From positions 81,746 through 145,745 of the forward strand of contig CAZFLD010000002.1 of NCBI GenBank assembly GCA_964519835.1: DNA of 64,000 bases. The letters are read 5' to 3'. The position numbers were made by a program, and so were the translations under genes. This stretch comes from CAZFLD01 sp964519835 (GTDB taxonomy: Bacteria > Spirochaetota > Spirochaetia > DSM-27196 > CAZFLD01). The notes beneath the pieces were generated by a model. That model did not search any database and was not told the DNA's origin. It saw only the letters and a list, made by a program, of their open reading frames with translations. Position 1 is the first letter of the stretch. Every line of letters starts with the position of its first letter. Below, in pieces: positions 18,161 through 25,936 of this stretch.

Positions 18161-18904
18161 ATGCTTGTAAAGGGCAAAACGGCCCTCGTCACCGGCGGAG
18201 CCCGGGGCATAGGCAGAAAAATCGTCGAAAAGCTTATGGAAAACGGCGCCTCGGTCCACTATATCGACCTGCAGGAAGCCGATTCCCTCGCCGAGTATCG
18301 GCACATGGCAGGAAATTTGGGAGTAGAGGTGGCCTTCCACGAGGGCAACGTCGCCGATGAAGAGCAAATCACGTCGCTTGTTGAGGGCATCATCAAGGAG
18401 ACGGGCGGCCTCGACATTGTTGTCAACAACGCGGGCATAACACGTGACGGTCTTATCTTTCGAATGAGCGCCAAGGATTGGTCCGATGTGCTGTCGGTCA
18501 ACCTCACCAGCGCCTTCTACATCTCGAAGGTCGTATCGCGGCACATGATCAAGGCGCGGGCGGGCTCTATCATAAACGTTGCGTCCATTGTCGGCGTTAT
18601 CGGCAACGGCGGGCAGACAAACTACTCCGCCTCCAAGGCCGGGCTCATCGGGTTTACCAAGAGTCTGGCGCGGGAAATCGCAGGTCGCGGTGTTCGTGTC
18701 AACGCCGTCGCCCCCGGCTTTATTCAGACACCGATGACCGACAAGCTGACCGAGGATCAACGGACGGCGCTTCTCACACAAATTCCGATGGCCCGTTTGG
18801 GTCAGCCCGAGGAGGTTGCCAAGGTCATTCTCTTTCTCGCATCCGAGCTAGCCTCCTATTTGACCGGCCAGGTAATCCACATTACCGGCGGTATGGGTAT
18901 GTAA
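18161..18904 (+). CDS. fabG: 3-oxoacyl-ACP reductase
   Basis: 247 aa, classic short-chain dehydrogenase, NADPH-dependent reduction of 3-oxoacyl-ACP in fatty-acid elongation. The nucleotide-binding motif TGGARGIG is near residue 11 and NNAG near 89. The catalytic Ser lies in INVASIVG and the Tyr/Lys in YSASKAG. The C-terminal YLTGQVIHITGGMGM is typical of FabG. AAGGAGG lies 5 nt before ATG 18161. fabF starts one nucleotide after the fabG stop, so the pair is translated from one message. FabG belongs to a large superfamily, but the adjacent fabF makes the role secure. Confidence 0.95.
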   Translation: MLVKGKTALVTGGARGIGRKIVEKLMENGASVHYIDLQEADSLAEYRHMAGNLGVEVAFHEGNVADEEQITSLVEGIIKETGGLDIVVNNAGITRDGLIFRMSAKDWSDVLSVNLTSAFYISKVVSRHMIKARAGSIINVASIVGVIGNGGQTNYSASKAGLIGFTKSLAREIAGRGVRVNAVAPGFIQTPMTDKLTEDQRTALLTQIPMARLGQPEEVAKVILFLASELASYLTGQVIHITGGMGM

Positions 18905-18905
18905 C

Positions 18906-20147
18906 GTGAAAAATCGAATCGTAATAACGGGAATGGGCGCCGTAACACCCATCGGAAACAACGTTCCGGATTTCTGGGCGGGCATTAAGGCCGGGAAAAG
19001 CGGCGCCGGCCGCATCACCAAATTCGATCCCGCCGAGTACCCCGTGCACATTGCCGCGGAGCTGAAGGACTTTGATCCAACGGTGGCGCTGGAGTCCAAA
19101 GAGGCCCGAAAGATGGATCCGTTCGCGCAGTACGCCACCGTGGCAAGCGTCGAGGCGATGAACGACGCCGGGCTCAAACCGGGAGACGTAGACCCGGAGC
19201 GCCTCGGCACCATTCTCGGCTGCGGCATCGGAGGGTTTGAAGCGCTCGAAACGGCCTATTATAAGCTCTTCGAGCGAGGCCCGAGTCGAGTCCACCCGAT
19301 GACGATTCCCAAGATGATCTCAAACATTGGCCCGGCCAACGTCGCGATCAAACACAACGCCCAGGGGCCTTGCTTCACGCTCACTACCGCCTGTTCCTCA
19401 GGCACCGATGCCATCGGGCATTCGTTATTCTGGCTCCGCCAGGGCCTATGCGACGTTGTCATAAGCGGCGGCACCGAAGCCTGCATAAGCAAGATGGGAC
19501 TCACCGGCTTTTGTGTGCTCCAAGCCCTGAGCACCAAGTATAACGATCGCCCTGAGGAGGCATCGCGGCCGTTCGACAAGAATCGGGACGGTTTTTTGAT
19601 CGGCGAGGGAGCGGGCATTGTGATCCTGGAGACCTACGAGCACGCGAAGGCTCGGGGCGCAAAGATTTACGCCGAAGTGGCGGGCTACGGAATGAGTTGT
19701 GATGCGAGTCACCTGACCGCGCCACACCCCGAGGGTCGCGGCGCCATCTTCGCAATAAAGGCAGCGCTGGCGGATGCGGAGATGGTGCCTGATCAAGTCG
19801 ACTACATAAACGCCCACGGTACATCGACCCCGATGAACGACCCTACCGAAACCAAAGTCGTAAAACGAGTATTCGGCGACCACGCCTACAAACTCAAAAT
19901 GTCGTCGACAAAGTCTATGACGGGCCACTGTATCGGCGCCGCCGGCGGCATCGAGGCAATCGCTTGCTCGTTGGCGATTCGCGACCAGTTCTTTCCGGCC
20001 ACCATCCACCTCGAGCAGCCCGACGACGAGTGCGACCTGGACTACGTGCCGAATGTGGGCGTCGAAGGCAAGATCGACGTGGCGATGTCGAACTCGCTCG
20101 GCTTCGGCGGCCACAACGGTATCCTGATACTAAAAAAGGCGGAGTAG
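18906..20147 (+). CDS. fabF: 3-oxoacyl-ACP synthase II
   Basis: 413 aa, the elongating condensing enzyme of fatty-acid synthesis. The catalytic triad is Cys163 (LTTACSSGTDAIG), His304 (NAHGTSTPMND) and His341 (MTGHCIGAAGG), matching FabF numbering. The C-terminal NSLGFGGHNGILIL is the usual signature. The start is GTG 18906, one base after the fabG TAA. A 9-bp perfect inverted repeat starts 4 nt after its stop. Confidence 0.96.
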   Translation: MKNRIVITGMGAVTPIGNNVPDFWAGIKAGKSGAGRITKFDPAEYPVHIAAELKDFDPTVALESKEARKMDPFAQYATVASVEAMNDAGLKPGDVDPERLGTILGCGIGGFEALETAYYKLFERGPSRVHPMTIPKMISNIGPANVAIKHNAQGPCFTLTTACSSGTDAIGHSLFWLRQGLCDVVISGGTEACISKMGLTGFCVLQALSTKYNDRPEEASRPFDKNRDGFLIGEGAGIVILETYEHAKARGAKIYAEVAGYGMSCDASHLTAPHPEGRGAIFAIKAALADAEMVPDQVDYINAHGTSTPMNDPTETKVVKRVFGDHAYKLKMSSTKSMTGHCIGAAGGIEAIACSLAIRDQFFPATIHLEQPDDECDLDYVPNVGVEGKIDVAMSNSLGFGGHNGILILKKAE

Positions 20148-20150
20148 GTC

Positions 20151-20177
20151 GCCGGCCGCAATTTGCAGGCGGCCGGC
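20151..20177. repeat. Perfect 9-bp inverted repeat after fabF, -35 box in its loop
   Basis: GCCGGCCGC (20151-20159) and GCGGCCGGC (20169-20177) form a perfect, all-G/C stem around the 9-nt loop AATTTGCAG. No T-tract follows, so it is not a standard intrinsic terminator. The loop contains the putative -35 hexamer of the next promoter, so the structure could be an operator or a terminator-like element for fabF transcripts. Confidence 0.7.
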
Positions 20178-20191
20178 TGAACCGGTATCAT
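20163..20191 (+). promoter_or_regulatory. Sigma-70 type promoter, leaderless start 6 nt after the -10
   Basis: TTGCAG (20163-20168) and TATCAT (20186-20191) are spaced by 17 bp. The GTG start of the second MoxR gene lies at 20198, which is the expected transcription start itself. No Shine-Dalgarno is present. Confidence 0.6.
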
Positions 20192-20197
20192 AGTAGG

Positions 20198-21166
20198 GTG
20201 ATCGACAACACCGCTTTGGTGCCGGATTGGGCAAGCCGGGTCGCGGATGAGGTAGAGACGGTCATCCGGGGCAAGCGAGAAACAATTCTCCGTCTATTGA
20301 CCGCCTTGCTTGCCGACGGCCACGTGCTCCTCGAGGACGTACCGGGAGTCGGTAAGACAATCCTCGCCCGAAGCCTTGCGGCCGCTTTAGGTGTTACTTT
20401 CTCGCGGATTCAGTGCACCCCGGACCTCTTGCCCGCCGACGTGCTCGGCCTATCAATCTACAACCCAAAGGACGGGAGCTTTGAGTTTCGCTACGGGCCC
20501 ATTGTGGCAAACGTCGTTCTGGTGGATGAGATCAACCGCGCCACGCCACGGACGCAGTCGGCATTACTCGAGGCGATGGGCGAGGGCCAAGTAACTGTCG
20601 AGGGTCGCGAAGTAGAGCTCCCGGCGCCGTTTTTCCTTATCGCCACCGAAAACCCAATCGAATTCGAGGGAACATTCCCGCTTCCGGAAGCCCAGCGAGA
20701 CCGCTTTCTCCTTGCCACAGCGGTCGGTTATCCCGACCGGCGCACGGAAAAGAGCCTTCTCTACGATCTGGCAAAACTCCAGCACCCGGTAGCACGGGTG
20801 CGCGCCGTTACCACGGCGGAAGAGGTGGTTACAGTCCGTGCAGCCTGCGTCGATGTGTTTCTTTCAGACGACTGCGCGGAGTACTTGCTCGCGATTGTCG
20901 AAGCCACACGCACGGAGCCGACCTTCGCCCTCGGTGCCTCCACCCGTGCTTCGATCGGGCTGTCGCGTGCAGCTCGTGTTCGGGCGGCGATAAACGGTCG
21001 CGACTTTGTAGTGCCGGAGGACATTCGTGACTTGGCTGTTTCCGTCCTGTGGAAACGGGTTGCACCGACTCCGGATGCAGTGGTTCGCAATATGGACACC
21101 AGACAGACGCTCGATTCCATCGTGCAACGAACCAGGGTACCGGTGCTGTCGGACGAGTCGCCGTAG
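20198..21166 (+). CDS. MoxR-family AAA+ ATPase (module 2)
   Basis: 322 aa. Walker A is EDVPGVGKT (near 48). It continues with RIQCTPDLLPADVLGLSIY, Walker B VDEINRATPRTQSALLEAMG, sensor 1 IATENPIEFEGTFPLPEAQ and the arginine-finger QRDRFLL. The MoxR signature is complete, and FALGASTRASIGLSRAAR is typical of the lid domain. It is clearly paralogous to the ATPase at 8450-9436 but not close enough to be a recent duplicate. The start GTG 20198 is selected by the promoter and by the family N-terminus. The next gene (DUF58) begins 19 nt after the stop. Confidence 0.93.
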   Translation: MIDNTALVPDWASRVADEVETVIRGKRETILRLLTALLADGHVLLEDVPGVGKTILARSLAAALGVTFSRIQCTPDLLPADVLGLSIYNPKDGSFEFRYGPIVANVVLVDEINRATPRTQSALLEAMGEGQVTVEGREVELPAPFFLIATENPIEFEGTFPLPEAQRDRFLLATAVGYPDRRTEKSLLYDLAKLQHPVARVRAVTTAEEVVTVRAACVDVFLSDDCAEYLLAIVEATRTEPTFALGASTRASIGLSRAARVRAAINGRDFVVPEDIRDLAVSVLWKRVAPTPDAVVRNMDTRQTLDSIVQRTRVPVLSDESP

Positions 21167-21185
21167 GCCCAGGAGCACCTCGCCT

Positions 21186-22283
21186 ATGCAGGCAAAATCG
21201 ATATTGTACGTCTTGTTCTGTGCAGTGCTCGTCATCTTCGGTGGCCTGTTTTTTTTGAGGTGGCTTGGTGTTTTTTTGCTCGTAGTAGTCGGCGTATCAA
21301 AGGCGTATTCGGCCATACTCCGGCGCGGAATCGTTGCCGCGCGGACAGTGGACAGGCGATACCTTTTCCGGTACGAGTCCGTGGATATCGGCGTTCGAAT
21401 CGAGAACAACAGCCTTCTGCCGAGTTTCCCGTTGGTGGTCGTAGATAGGGCACCGGGTCTCTACACAAACGGTCGCGAAGCCCACATGCTCAAGGTTGGG
21501 CCTCAGCTGGACGGCAACCTGAGTTACACCGTTATACCACGGCACCGCGGTGTCTTTGAGTTGGGCCCCCTAACGGTGGGCGGAGCAGACCCCCTCGGCC
21601 TTTTCCCCTTTGAGCTTCGCTTCGTGGATCCTGCCGAAGTGGTGATTCTTCCCGATATCCGAAGAATCGATTTTCCCAAAAAGCCGATAATCCCCGGTGG
21701 CCCCGCCACCACAAACGACCCGCGATTCGAGGAAATCCAACTCCCCGTATCGATCCGAGACTATGTTCCCGGCGATCGTATGCGCCTCGTACACTGGAAG
21801 GCGTCGGCCCGCCTCGGCCGCCTTGTTGTGCGCAAACCCGCGAGACAGGCCCTGGTGCCGACGGTCATACTCCTGGATCTCCGTGCCGGGGCGTATCCGC
21901 TGCGCCACCGCGGTCACAACATCGAGCGTGCCGTAGAAGCCGCGACCGCGCTGACCGTGCAGCTGACTACCAAGGGGCACCCGGTCGGCCTTTTATGCCT
22001 CGGCGAGACAAGAGACTGGCTCCCGCCGTCGGCAGGCATTGGAAGCCTTCACGAAATCCTCCGAACCCTCGCACGGGCAAAACAAACCGACCGTATGGAC
22101 CGCCTGGCCGACGCGTTGCTCCCGCTTCCCCGGACCAATCACTTGGCATTTGTGGGACCGCCCACCGACCTGGGAGTTGTTATCGCACGGTTCGATCGTG
22201 GAAGACTCTCGATGTATCTGGTCGGCGCGGAAGGGCCCATTCCGCCCGGCGCGGTGAGAGTGAGGACCCACGGTGACTTTTAG
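21186..22283 (+). CDS. DUF58 membrane protein (module 2)
   Basis: 365 aa. Two closely spaced N-terminal membrane segments (SILYVLFCAVLVIFGGLFFL and WLGVFLLVVVGV) are followed by a beta-rich domain with PRHRGVFELGPLTVGGADPLGLF, typical of DUF58 proteins. The signature VSIRDYVPGDRMRLVHWKAS lies near residue 195. A vWA-like C-terminal domain follows. ATG 21186 has AGGAGC about 10 nt upstream. The 3' end overlaps the next gene by 11 bp. It is the likely membrane partner of the MoxR ATPase immediately upstream. Confidence 0.9.
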   Translation: MQAKSILYVLFCAVLVIFGGLFFLRWLGVFLLVVVGVSKAYSAILRRGIVAARTVDRRYLFRYESVDIGVRIENNSLLPSFPLVVVDRAPGLYTNGREAHMLKVGPQLDGNLSYTVIPRHRGVFELGPLTVGGADPLGLFPFELRFVDPAEVVILPDIRRIDFPKKPIIPGGPATTNDPRFEEIQLPVSIRDYVPGDRMRLVHWKASARLGRLVVRKPARQALVPTVILLDLRAGAYPLRHRGHNIERAVEAATALTVQLTTKGHPVGLLCLGETRDWLPPSAGIGSLHEILRTLARAKQTDRMDRLADALLPLPRTNHLAFVGPPTDLGVVIARFDRGRLSMYLVGAEGPIPPGAVRVRTHGDF

Positions 22284-23817
22284 GACCGAGTCGTACCGCA
22301 TACTCGCACACCCTCTGCTGGCATTTGTGCCGGGACTTTTGTTTTTGATCGTGCTCGGAAACGCAACGGCTTTTTTCCTTGACCTGGAGAGAATACCGCT
22401 GTCCACGGCAATCATGGGCCCGACGGGCTTGGTGGTGGAATCCGTGATGCGGGCGATTCGTCGTGCCCAGGCCAGACGCGGTGGAACGCAGAGCCGTTTG
22501 CGAGAAATCGCTTTCGTGTTGGTGGCCGGCTACTTGCTCGGATCTTTCGGTCGTATTGTCCAAGGGACCGGAGTAGCCGGTGCGGCGGGGCCGCTCGATG
22601 TTTTCTCCCCCGGCATCGGAAATATCTACCCAACCGTTGCCGCTCTTGCCGGGTGGTTCCTGGCGTTTGCGATCAACGGACGGCTGATTTACCACGATCG
22701 GTTCTTGTCCTTAACTCAGGGTCTCGGGGAAAACGAACTCTACCTGGCAATCCGCAATAACGCCGATATCGGCCGCGCCTTCTATTTCACCATGAAGACT
22801 CTGCGCGCCATTTATTCCTGGCTCGCAATCGGGGCCATCGCCGTGCACCTGCTTGCCCATGCGGTCTCGGAGTATGCCGACCTCTCGGTAGCTCCACCCC
22901 GGCACTTCGCGGCCGTTGTTCTGGTGCTTGTCACCATTGCCGCCCGCACGACCGTTCGGATTATCGCCGAGAAGGGCTATACCGAGTCGCTCGGGGTGTC
23001 GGTATCGCGAAGGCTCGAGTCGCGGCGCATTATCGTTGCGATCGCCGGCGTGTTGCTCTTGGCGCCCGCCGCAATGATTCTGACCCCGTCGAGGCCCATC
23101 GTGCCCGCGGCTTGGCTGGACGCGTTTTTCTCCTGGCTTGCATCGCTTTTTACTTCCCAACCCGGCAAAGCCGTGGAGCAGGCGCCAACGTTCGCGGACT
23201 TCGAGCGCATGCGCGCCTACCTAAACGAGTTATCGGCATATCAAGACTCGACCGGTCCCCCTGAGTGGCTTCAAACCCTCGCGGTTGTCCTTAGAACCAT
23301 CCTGATTGTTGTGGCGATTGCTGCGTTTGTGGGGTTCATGGTGTATCCGCTTTTCACCCGGCGGCGTGGGCGAGCCCGGCACGACCTCCTCAGACGGCGA
23401 ATCCTCAGCGCGTGGTACGAGTTTCTGCGGTTTGTCCGCAAAGTCGTCCTTTTTGTGAGGCTGCTCGGCCGTCGGATTCGTGCCGGCGGGCAAAGCGCGC
23501 GCGGGGACGCCCCGTCTCGGTCTGCGTCTTCACCCATCACCTTCGACAGAAAACGGCGACGGCAGAGTAGGCGCCTTGACCGACTGTTTATGGAATTGGT
23601 CACGTCGGCAAAAAAGGCACACATCGCCTATCACCCAACCGACAGCCTATCGGACTTCCTCGATCGGGCGTCTCGACATGTGGGAAACGGTAAGCCCGGG
23701 CGGCTACTGACTCTGTTCTACCGTGGACGCTACGGACCCTCCGGCCTCAATCGAGCCGAATTGCACACGCTTACGGGAGAGGTGAGAGCTTTTGCAAAAT
23801 CTATGTCGACCTTATGA
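22273..23817 (+). CDS. Multi-pass membrane protein with C-terminal DUF4129-like domain, no transglutaminase (module 2)
   Basis: 514 aa, starting at GTG 22273 inside the DUF58 gene. About seven membrane segments lie between residues 12 and 365 (e.g. LLAFVPGLLFLIVLGNATAF, WLAIGAIAVHLLAHAV, IIVAIAGVLLLAPAAMIL and TILIVVAIAAFVGFMVYPLF). A cytoplasmic basic tail ends in YHPTDSLSDFLDRASRHVG and LLTLFYRGRYGPSG, the pattern of DUF4129. The layout matches the TgpA protein of module 1 with the transglutaminase core missing: no Cys/His/Asp triad is visible. Its 3' end overlaps the convergent bifunctional nuclease gene by 6 bp. Confidence 0.75.
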   Translation: MTFRTESYRILAHPLLAFVPGLLFLIVLGNATAFFLDLERIPLSTAIMGPTGLVVESVMRAIRRAQARRGGTQSRLREIAFVLVAGYLLGSFGRIVQGTGVAGAAGPLDVFSPGIGNIYPTVAALAGWFLAFAINGRLIYHDRFLSLTQGLGENELYLAIRNNADIGRAFYFTMKTLRAIYSWLAIGAIAVHLLAHAVSEYADLSVAPPRHFAAVVLVLVTIAARTTVRIIAEKGYTESLGVSVSRRLESRRIIVAIAGVLLLAPAAMILTPSRPIVPAAWLDAFFSWLASLFTSQPGKAVEQAPTFADFERMRAYLNELSAYQDSTGPPEWLQTLAVVLRTILIVVAIAAFVGFMVYPLFTRRRGRARHDLLRRRILSAWYEFLRFVRKVVLFVRLLGRRIRAGGQSARGDAPSRSASSPITFDRKRRRQSRRLDRLFMELVTSAKKAHIAYHPTDSLSDFLDRASRHVGNGKPGRLLTLFYRGRYGPSGLNRAELHTLTGEVRAFAKSMSTL

Positions 23818-24363
23818 GAGACCTTTGATACGGTCGCGGAGCCGGGCGGCCTCTTCGTAATCCTCTTCCTCGACCGCCTTTTCGAGCTGAGTCATCAGTT
23901 GATTTTTCTCAATATCTTGTGCGGAGGGGAACGCGGCCTCCGATTCACCTTCGCTAATAAGGTTCACGGCGATGCCGGCTTCCTCAACTACAGACTCAGC
24001 AATCAGGACGGGGCACTTTATCCGCGCCGCCATCCCCAACGCGTCCGAAGGGCGCGCATCGATTGAGAGCCGCTTCAAACCCTGTTTGAGGATGATCTGG
24101 GCGTAAAACGTCTGCTGCTTGAGGTCGGTGATTTCCACTTTTTCCATGGTCAAGCCGGCTTTCTCGAGAACCGAGATCATAAGATCATGAGTGAGGGGGC
24201 GCGGCATCGGTACATTGCCAAGGCCGATGAGTATCGACTGGGCCTCGAGCTGGCCGATAAAAATCGGCACCGCTCTCTCAGATCCCATTGGACGAACAAG
24301 CACAGCATTCCCCTTGTCCGTTCGCGCGACAGTCCAGATTTCTGCTTCTACGAGCATATGCAT
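23812..24363 (-). CDS. Bifunctional nuclease family protein (DUF151) with UVR motif
   Basis: 183 aa from ATG 24363; an ATG two codons later is also possible. The N-terminal DUF151 domain reads VLVRPMGSERAVPIFIGQLEAQSI, then PRPLTHDLMISVLEKAGL and IDARPSDALGMAARI, all hallmark blocks of this family (nuclease activity on RNA and DNA is known from a plant homologue). The last 30 residues, LEKAVEEEDYEEAARLRDRI, are a UvrB/UvrC-type (UVR) motif, a common add-on in bacterial members. It is divergent from pntAA. TTGATC followed 17 bp later by TACTAC, 7 nt before the ATG, is a weak leaderless promoter candidate. Confidence 0.88.
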   Translation of the reverse strand: MHMLVEAEIWTVARTDKGNAVLVRPMGSERAVPIFIGQLEAQSILIGLGNVPMPRPLTHDLMISVLEKAGLTMEKVEITDLKQQTFYAQIILKQGLKRLSIDARPSDALGMAARIKCPVLIAESVVEEAGIAVNLISEGESEAAFPSAQDIEKNQLMTQLEKAVEEEDYEEAARLRDRIKGLS

Positions 24364-24441
24364 TTCAACTGTAGTAAAGTCTACTACCCCAAAGATCAAG
24401 ATTCAATTCATGTGTACGATCACGACAAGGTCCGCTTGGCC

Positions 24442-24470
24442 TTCTCGTTGGCCGGGGATTTCGATACATT
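24442..24470 (+). promoter_or_regulatory. Weak promoter candidate for the pnt operon
   Basis: TTCTCG (24442-24447) and TACATT (24465-24470) with 17 bp spacing lie in the 137-bp divergent gap, 30 nt before ATG 24501. A GGGGG Shine-Dalgarno (24489-24493) follows. The -35 match is poor. Confidence 0.3.
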
Positions 24471-24500
24471 CTGAGCGAAATCTAGTCCGGGGGATAAAGA

Positions 24501-25640
24501 ATGATTGTTGGAGCAGTAAAAGAAACCCGTGACGGCGAAAGACGCGTGTCGTTGGTTCCGGCCGGCGTCCCGGAAGTTCGGAAACTGACGGCGGAGGTAT
24601 GGATTGAGCGTGGAGCGGGTATGGCTTCCGGTTACACCGACGCCGAGTACGAGGCGAAGGGTGCGAAAATCGTCGATCGAAGCCGCATCCTGGAAAGTGC
24701 CGACATCGTTCTGGCTGTGCGCTGGGCCGCGGCGAACCCAGGCTCCTCGGACAGTCCAGGTAAAAACGGACAAACGGCAATCGGACTTATGGAGCCCTAC
24801 CAGCCGGACCCGTCCTTCTCGCGTCTAAAAGAGGCGGGGATTACCGCCTTTGCGATGGAGCGGATGCCCCGTATCACACGCGCCCAAGCCATGGACGCGC
24901 TGAGCTCGATGGCGAATTTGGCCGGCTACAAGGCGGCGCTTCTTGCAGCTGAGAACCTTCCAAAAATGTTCCCTATGATGATGACGGCGGCCGGGACGAT
25001 CGTTCCGGCCAAGGTTTTTGTGGTGGGCGTCGGCGTTGCCGGCCTGCAAGCAATTGCTACAACCAAGCGACTCGGGGCGGTGGTCAGCGCGTACGATGTG
25101 CGGCCGGCGGTAAAAGAGCAAGTGGAAAGTCTGGGAGCCAAGTTTGTGGATATTGAGCTGGGAACGGAGGACTCCGAAGATACAGGCGGATACGCCCGCG
25201 CAATGGATGAGGGTTTTTACAGGAAGCAGCGTGAGATGATGACACAGGTGGTGGCCGACAGCGACGTGGTAATCACCACCGCCGCGATACCCGGAAAGCC
25301 GTCGCCGGTTCTGGTCACCAAGGAAATGGTTCAGGGTATGCGGCCGGGCTCGGTTATCGTAGACCTTGCGGTTGAGCGTGGAGGAAACTGCGAGCTCTCG
25401 GAGGCGGGCAAAACGGTGGAAAAGCACAACGTAACCATCCTGGGGCCCATCAACCTGCCTTCATCGGTGCCCTTCAACGCAAGCCAACTCTACTCGAGGA
25501 ACATCACGAGCTTTCTATCAGCCGTTGTAAAAGACGGTGCGGTAAACGTCGACATGGACGACGAAATCATTGCCGCCACCGTGGTAACCCACGACGGCGA
25601 GGTACCAAACGACGAGTTACGGGCACAACTCGAGCTGTAA
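24501..25640 (+). CDS. pntAA: NAD(P) transhydrogenase subunit alpha, NAD-binding part
   Basis: 379 aa. It binds NAD(H) in the proton-translocating transhydrogenase, which reduces NADP with NADH using the proton gradient and supplies NADPH for biosynthesis. The N-terminal GAVKETRDGERRVSLVPAGV and the Rossmann segment KVFVVGVGVAGLQAIATTKRLGA (about 170-190) are diagnostic. VIVDLAVERGGNCELSEAGK and VTILGPINLPSSVPFNASQL follow. The transmembrane part is encoded separately downstream, as in the three-subunit type. ATG 24501 has GGGGG 7 nt upstream. The operon continues with pntAB 14 nt later. Confidence 0.96.
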   Translation: MIVGAVKETRDGERRVSLVPAGVPEVRKLTAEVWIERGAGMASGYTDAEYEAKGAKIVDRSRILESADIVLAVRWAAANPGSSDSPGKNGQTAIGLMEPYQPDPSFSRLKEAGITAFAMERMPRITRAQAMDALSSMANLAGYKAALLAAENLPKMFPMMMTAAGTIVPAKVFVVGVGVAGLQAIATTKRLGAVVSAYDVRPAVKEQVESLGAKFVDIELGTEDSEDTGGYARAMDEGFYRKQREMMTQVVADSDVVITTAAIPGKPSPVLVTKEMVQGMRPGSVIVDLAVERGGNCELSEAGKTVEKHNVTILGPINLPSSVPFNASQLYSRNITSFLSAVVKDGAVNVDMDDEIIAATVVTHDGEVPNDELRAQLEL

Positions 25641-25654
25641 TCCGGAGGAACAAC

Positions 25655-25933
25655 ATGAGTTTTATCGGCATCTTAACCATATTTGTCCTGGCGGTCTTTG
25701 TGGGCTTCGAGGTAATAACAAAGGTCCCGCCAATCTTGCACACTCCGCTTATGTCGGGCTCCAACGCCATATCGGGCATCACGGTGATCGGTGCAATTAT
25801 CGCTCTTGGCGCCGGCACCTCTCTGATTACGCAGATACTCGGTGTAGTCGCCCTCGTCTTTGCCACCACCAACGTGGTTGGTGGCTTTTTGGTCACCCAC
25901 CGTATGCTCAAGAAATTTCGGAAAAAGGACTAA
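25655..25933 (+). CDS. pntAB: NAD(P) transhydrogenase subunit alpha, membrane part
   Basis: 92 aa, three membrane helices (ILTIFVLAVFVGFEVI, ISGITVIGAIIALGAG and LGVVALVFATTNVVGGFLVT) ending in HRMLKKFRKKD. It supplies part of the proton channel of transhydrogenase. CCGGAGGAAC gives a strong Shine-Dalgarno. It lies 3 nt before pntB. Confidence 0.95.
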   Translation: MSFIGILTIFVLAVFVGFEVITKVPPILHTPLMSGSNAISGITVIGAIIALGAGTSLITQILGVVALVFATTNVVGGFLVTHRMLKKFRKKD

Positions 25934-25936
25934 TCC

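Noticed and set aside
20151..20177. Intrinsic terminator of fabF
   Set aside because: The stem is excellent but no T-tract follows; it is kept only as an inverted repeat.
19964..20197. N-terminal extension of the second MoxR gene into fabF
   Set aside because: It overlaps fabF by 184 bp in another frame and crosses the palindrome. GTG 20198 fits both promoter and family N-terminus.
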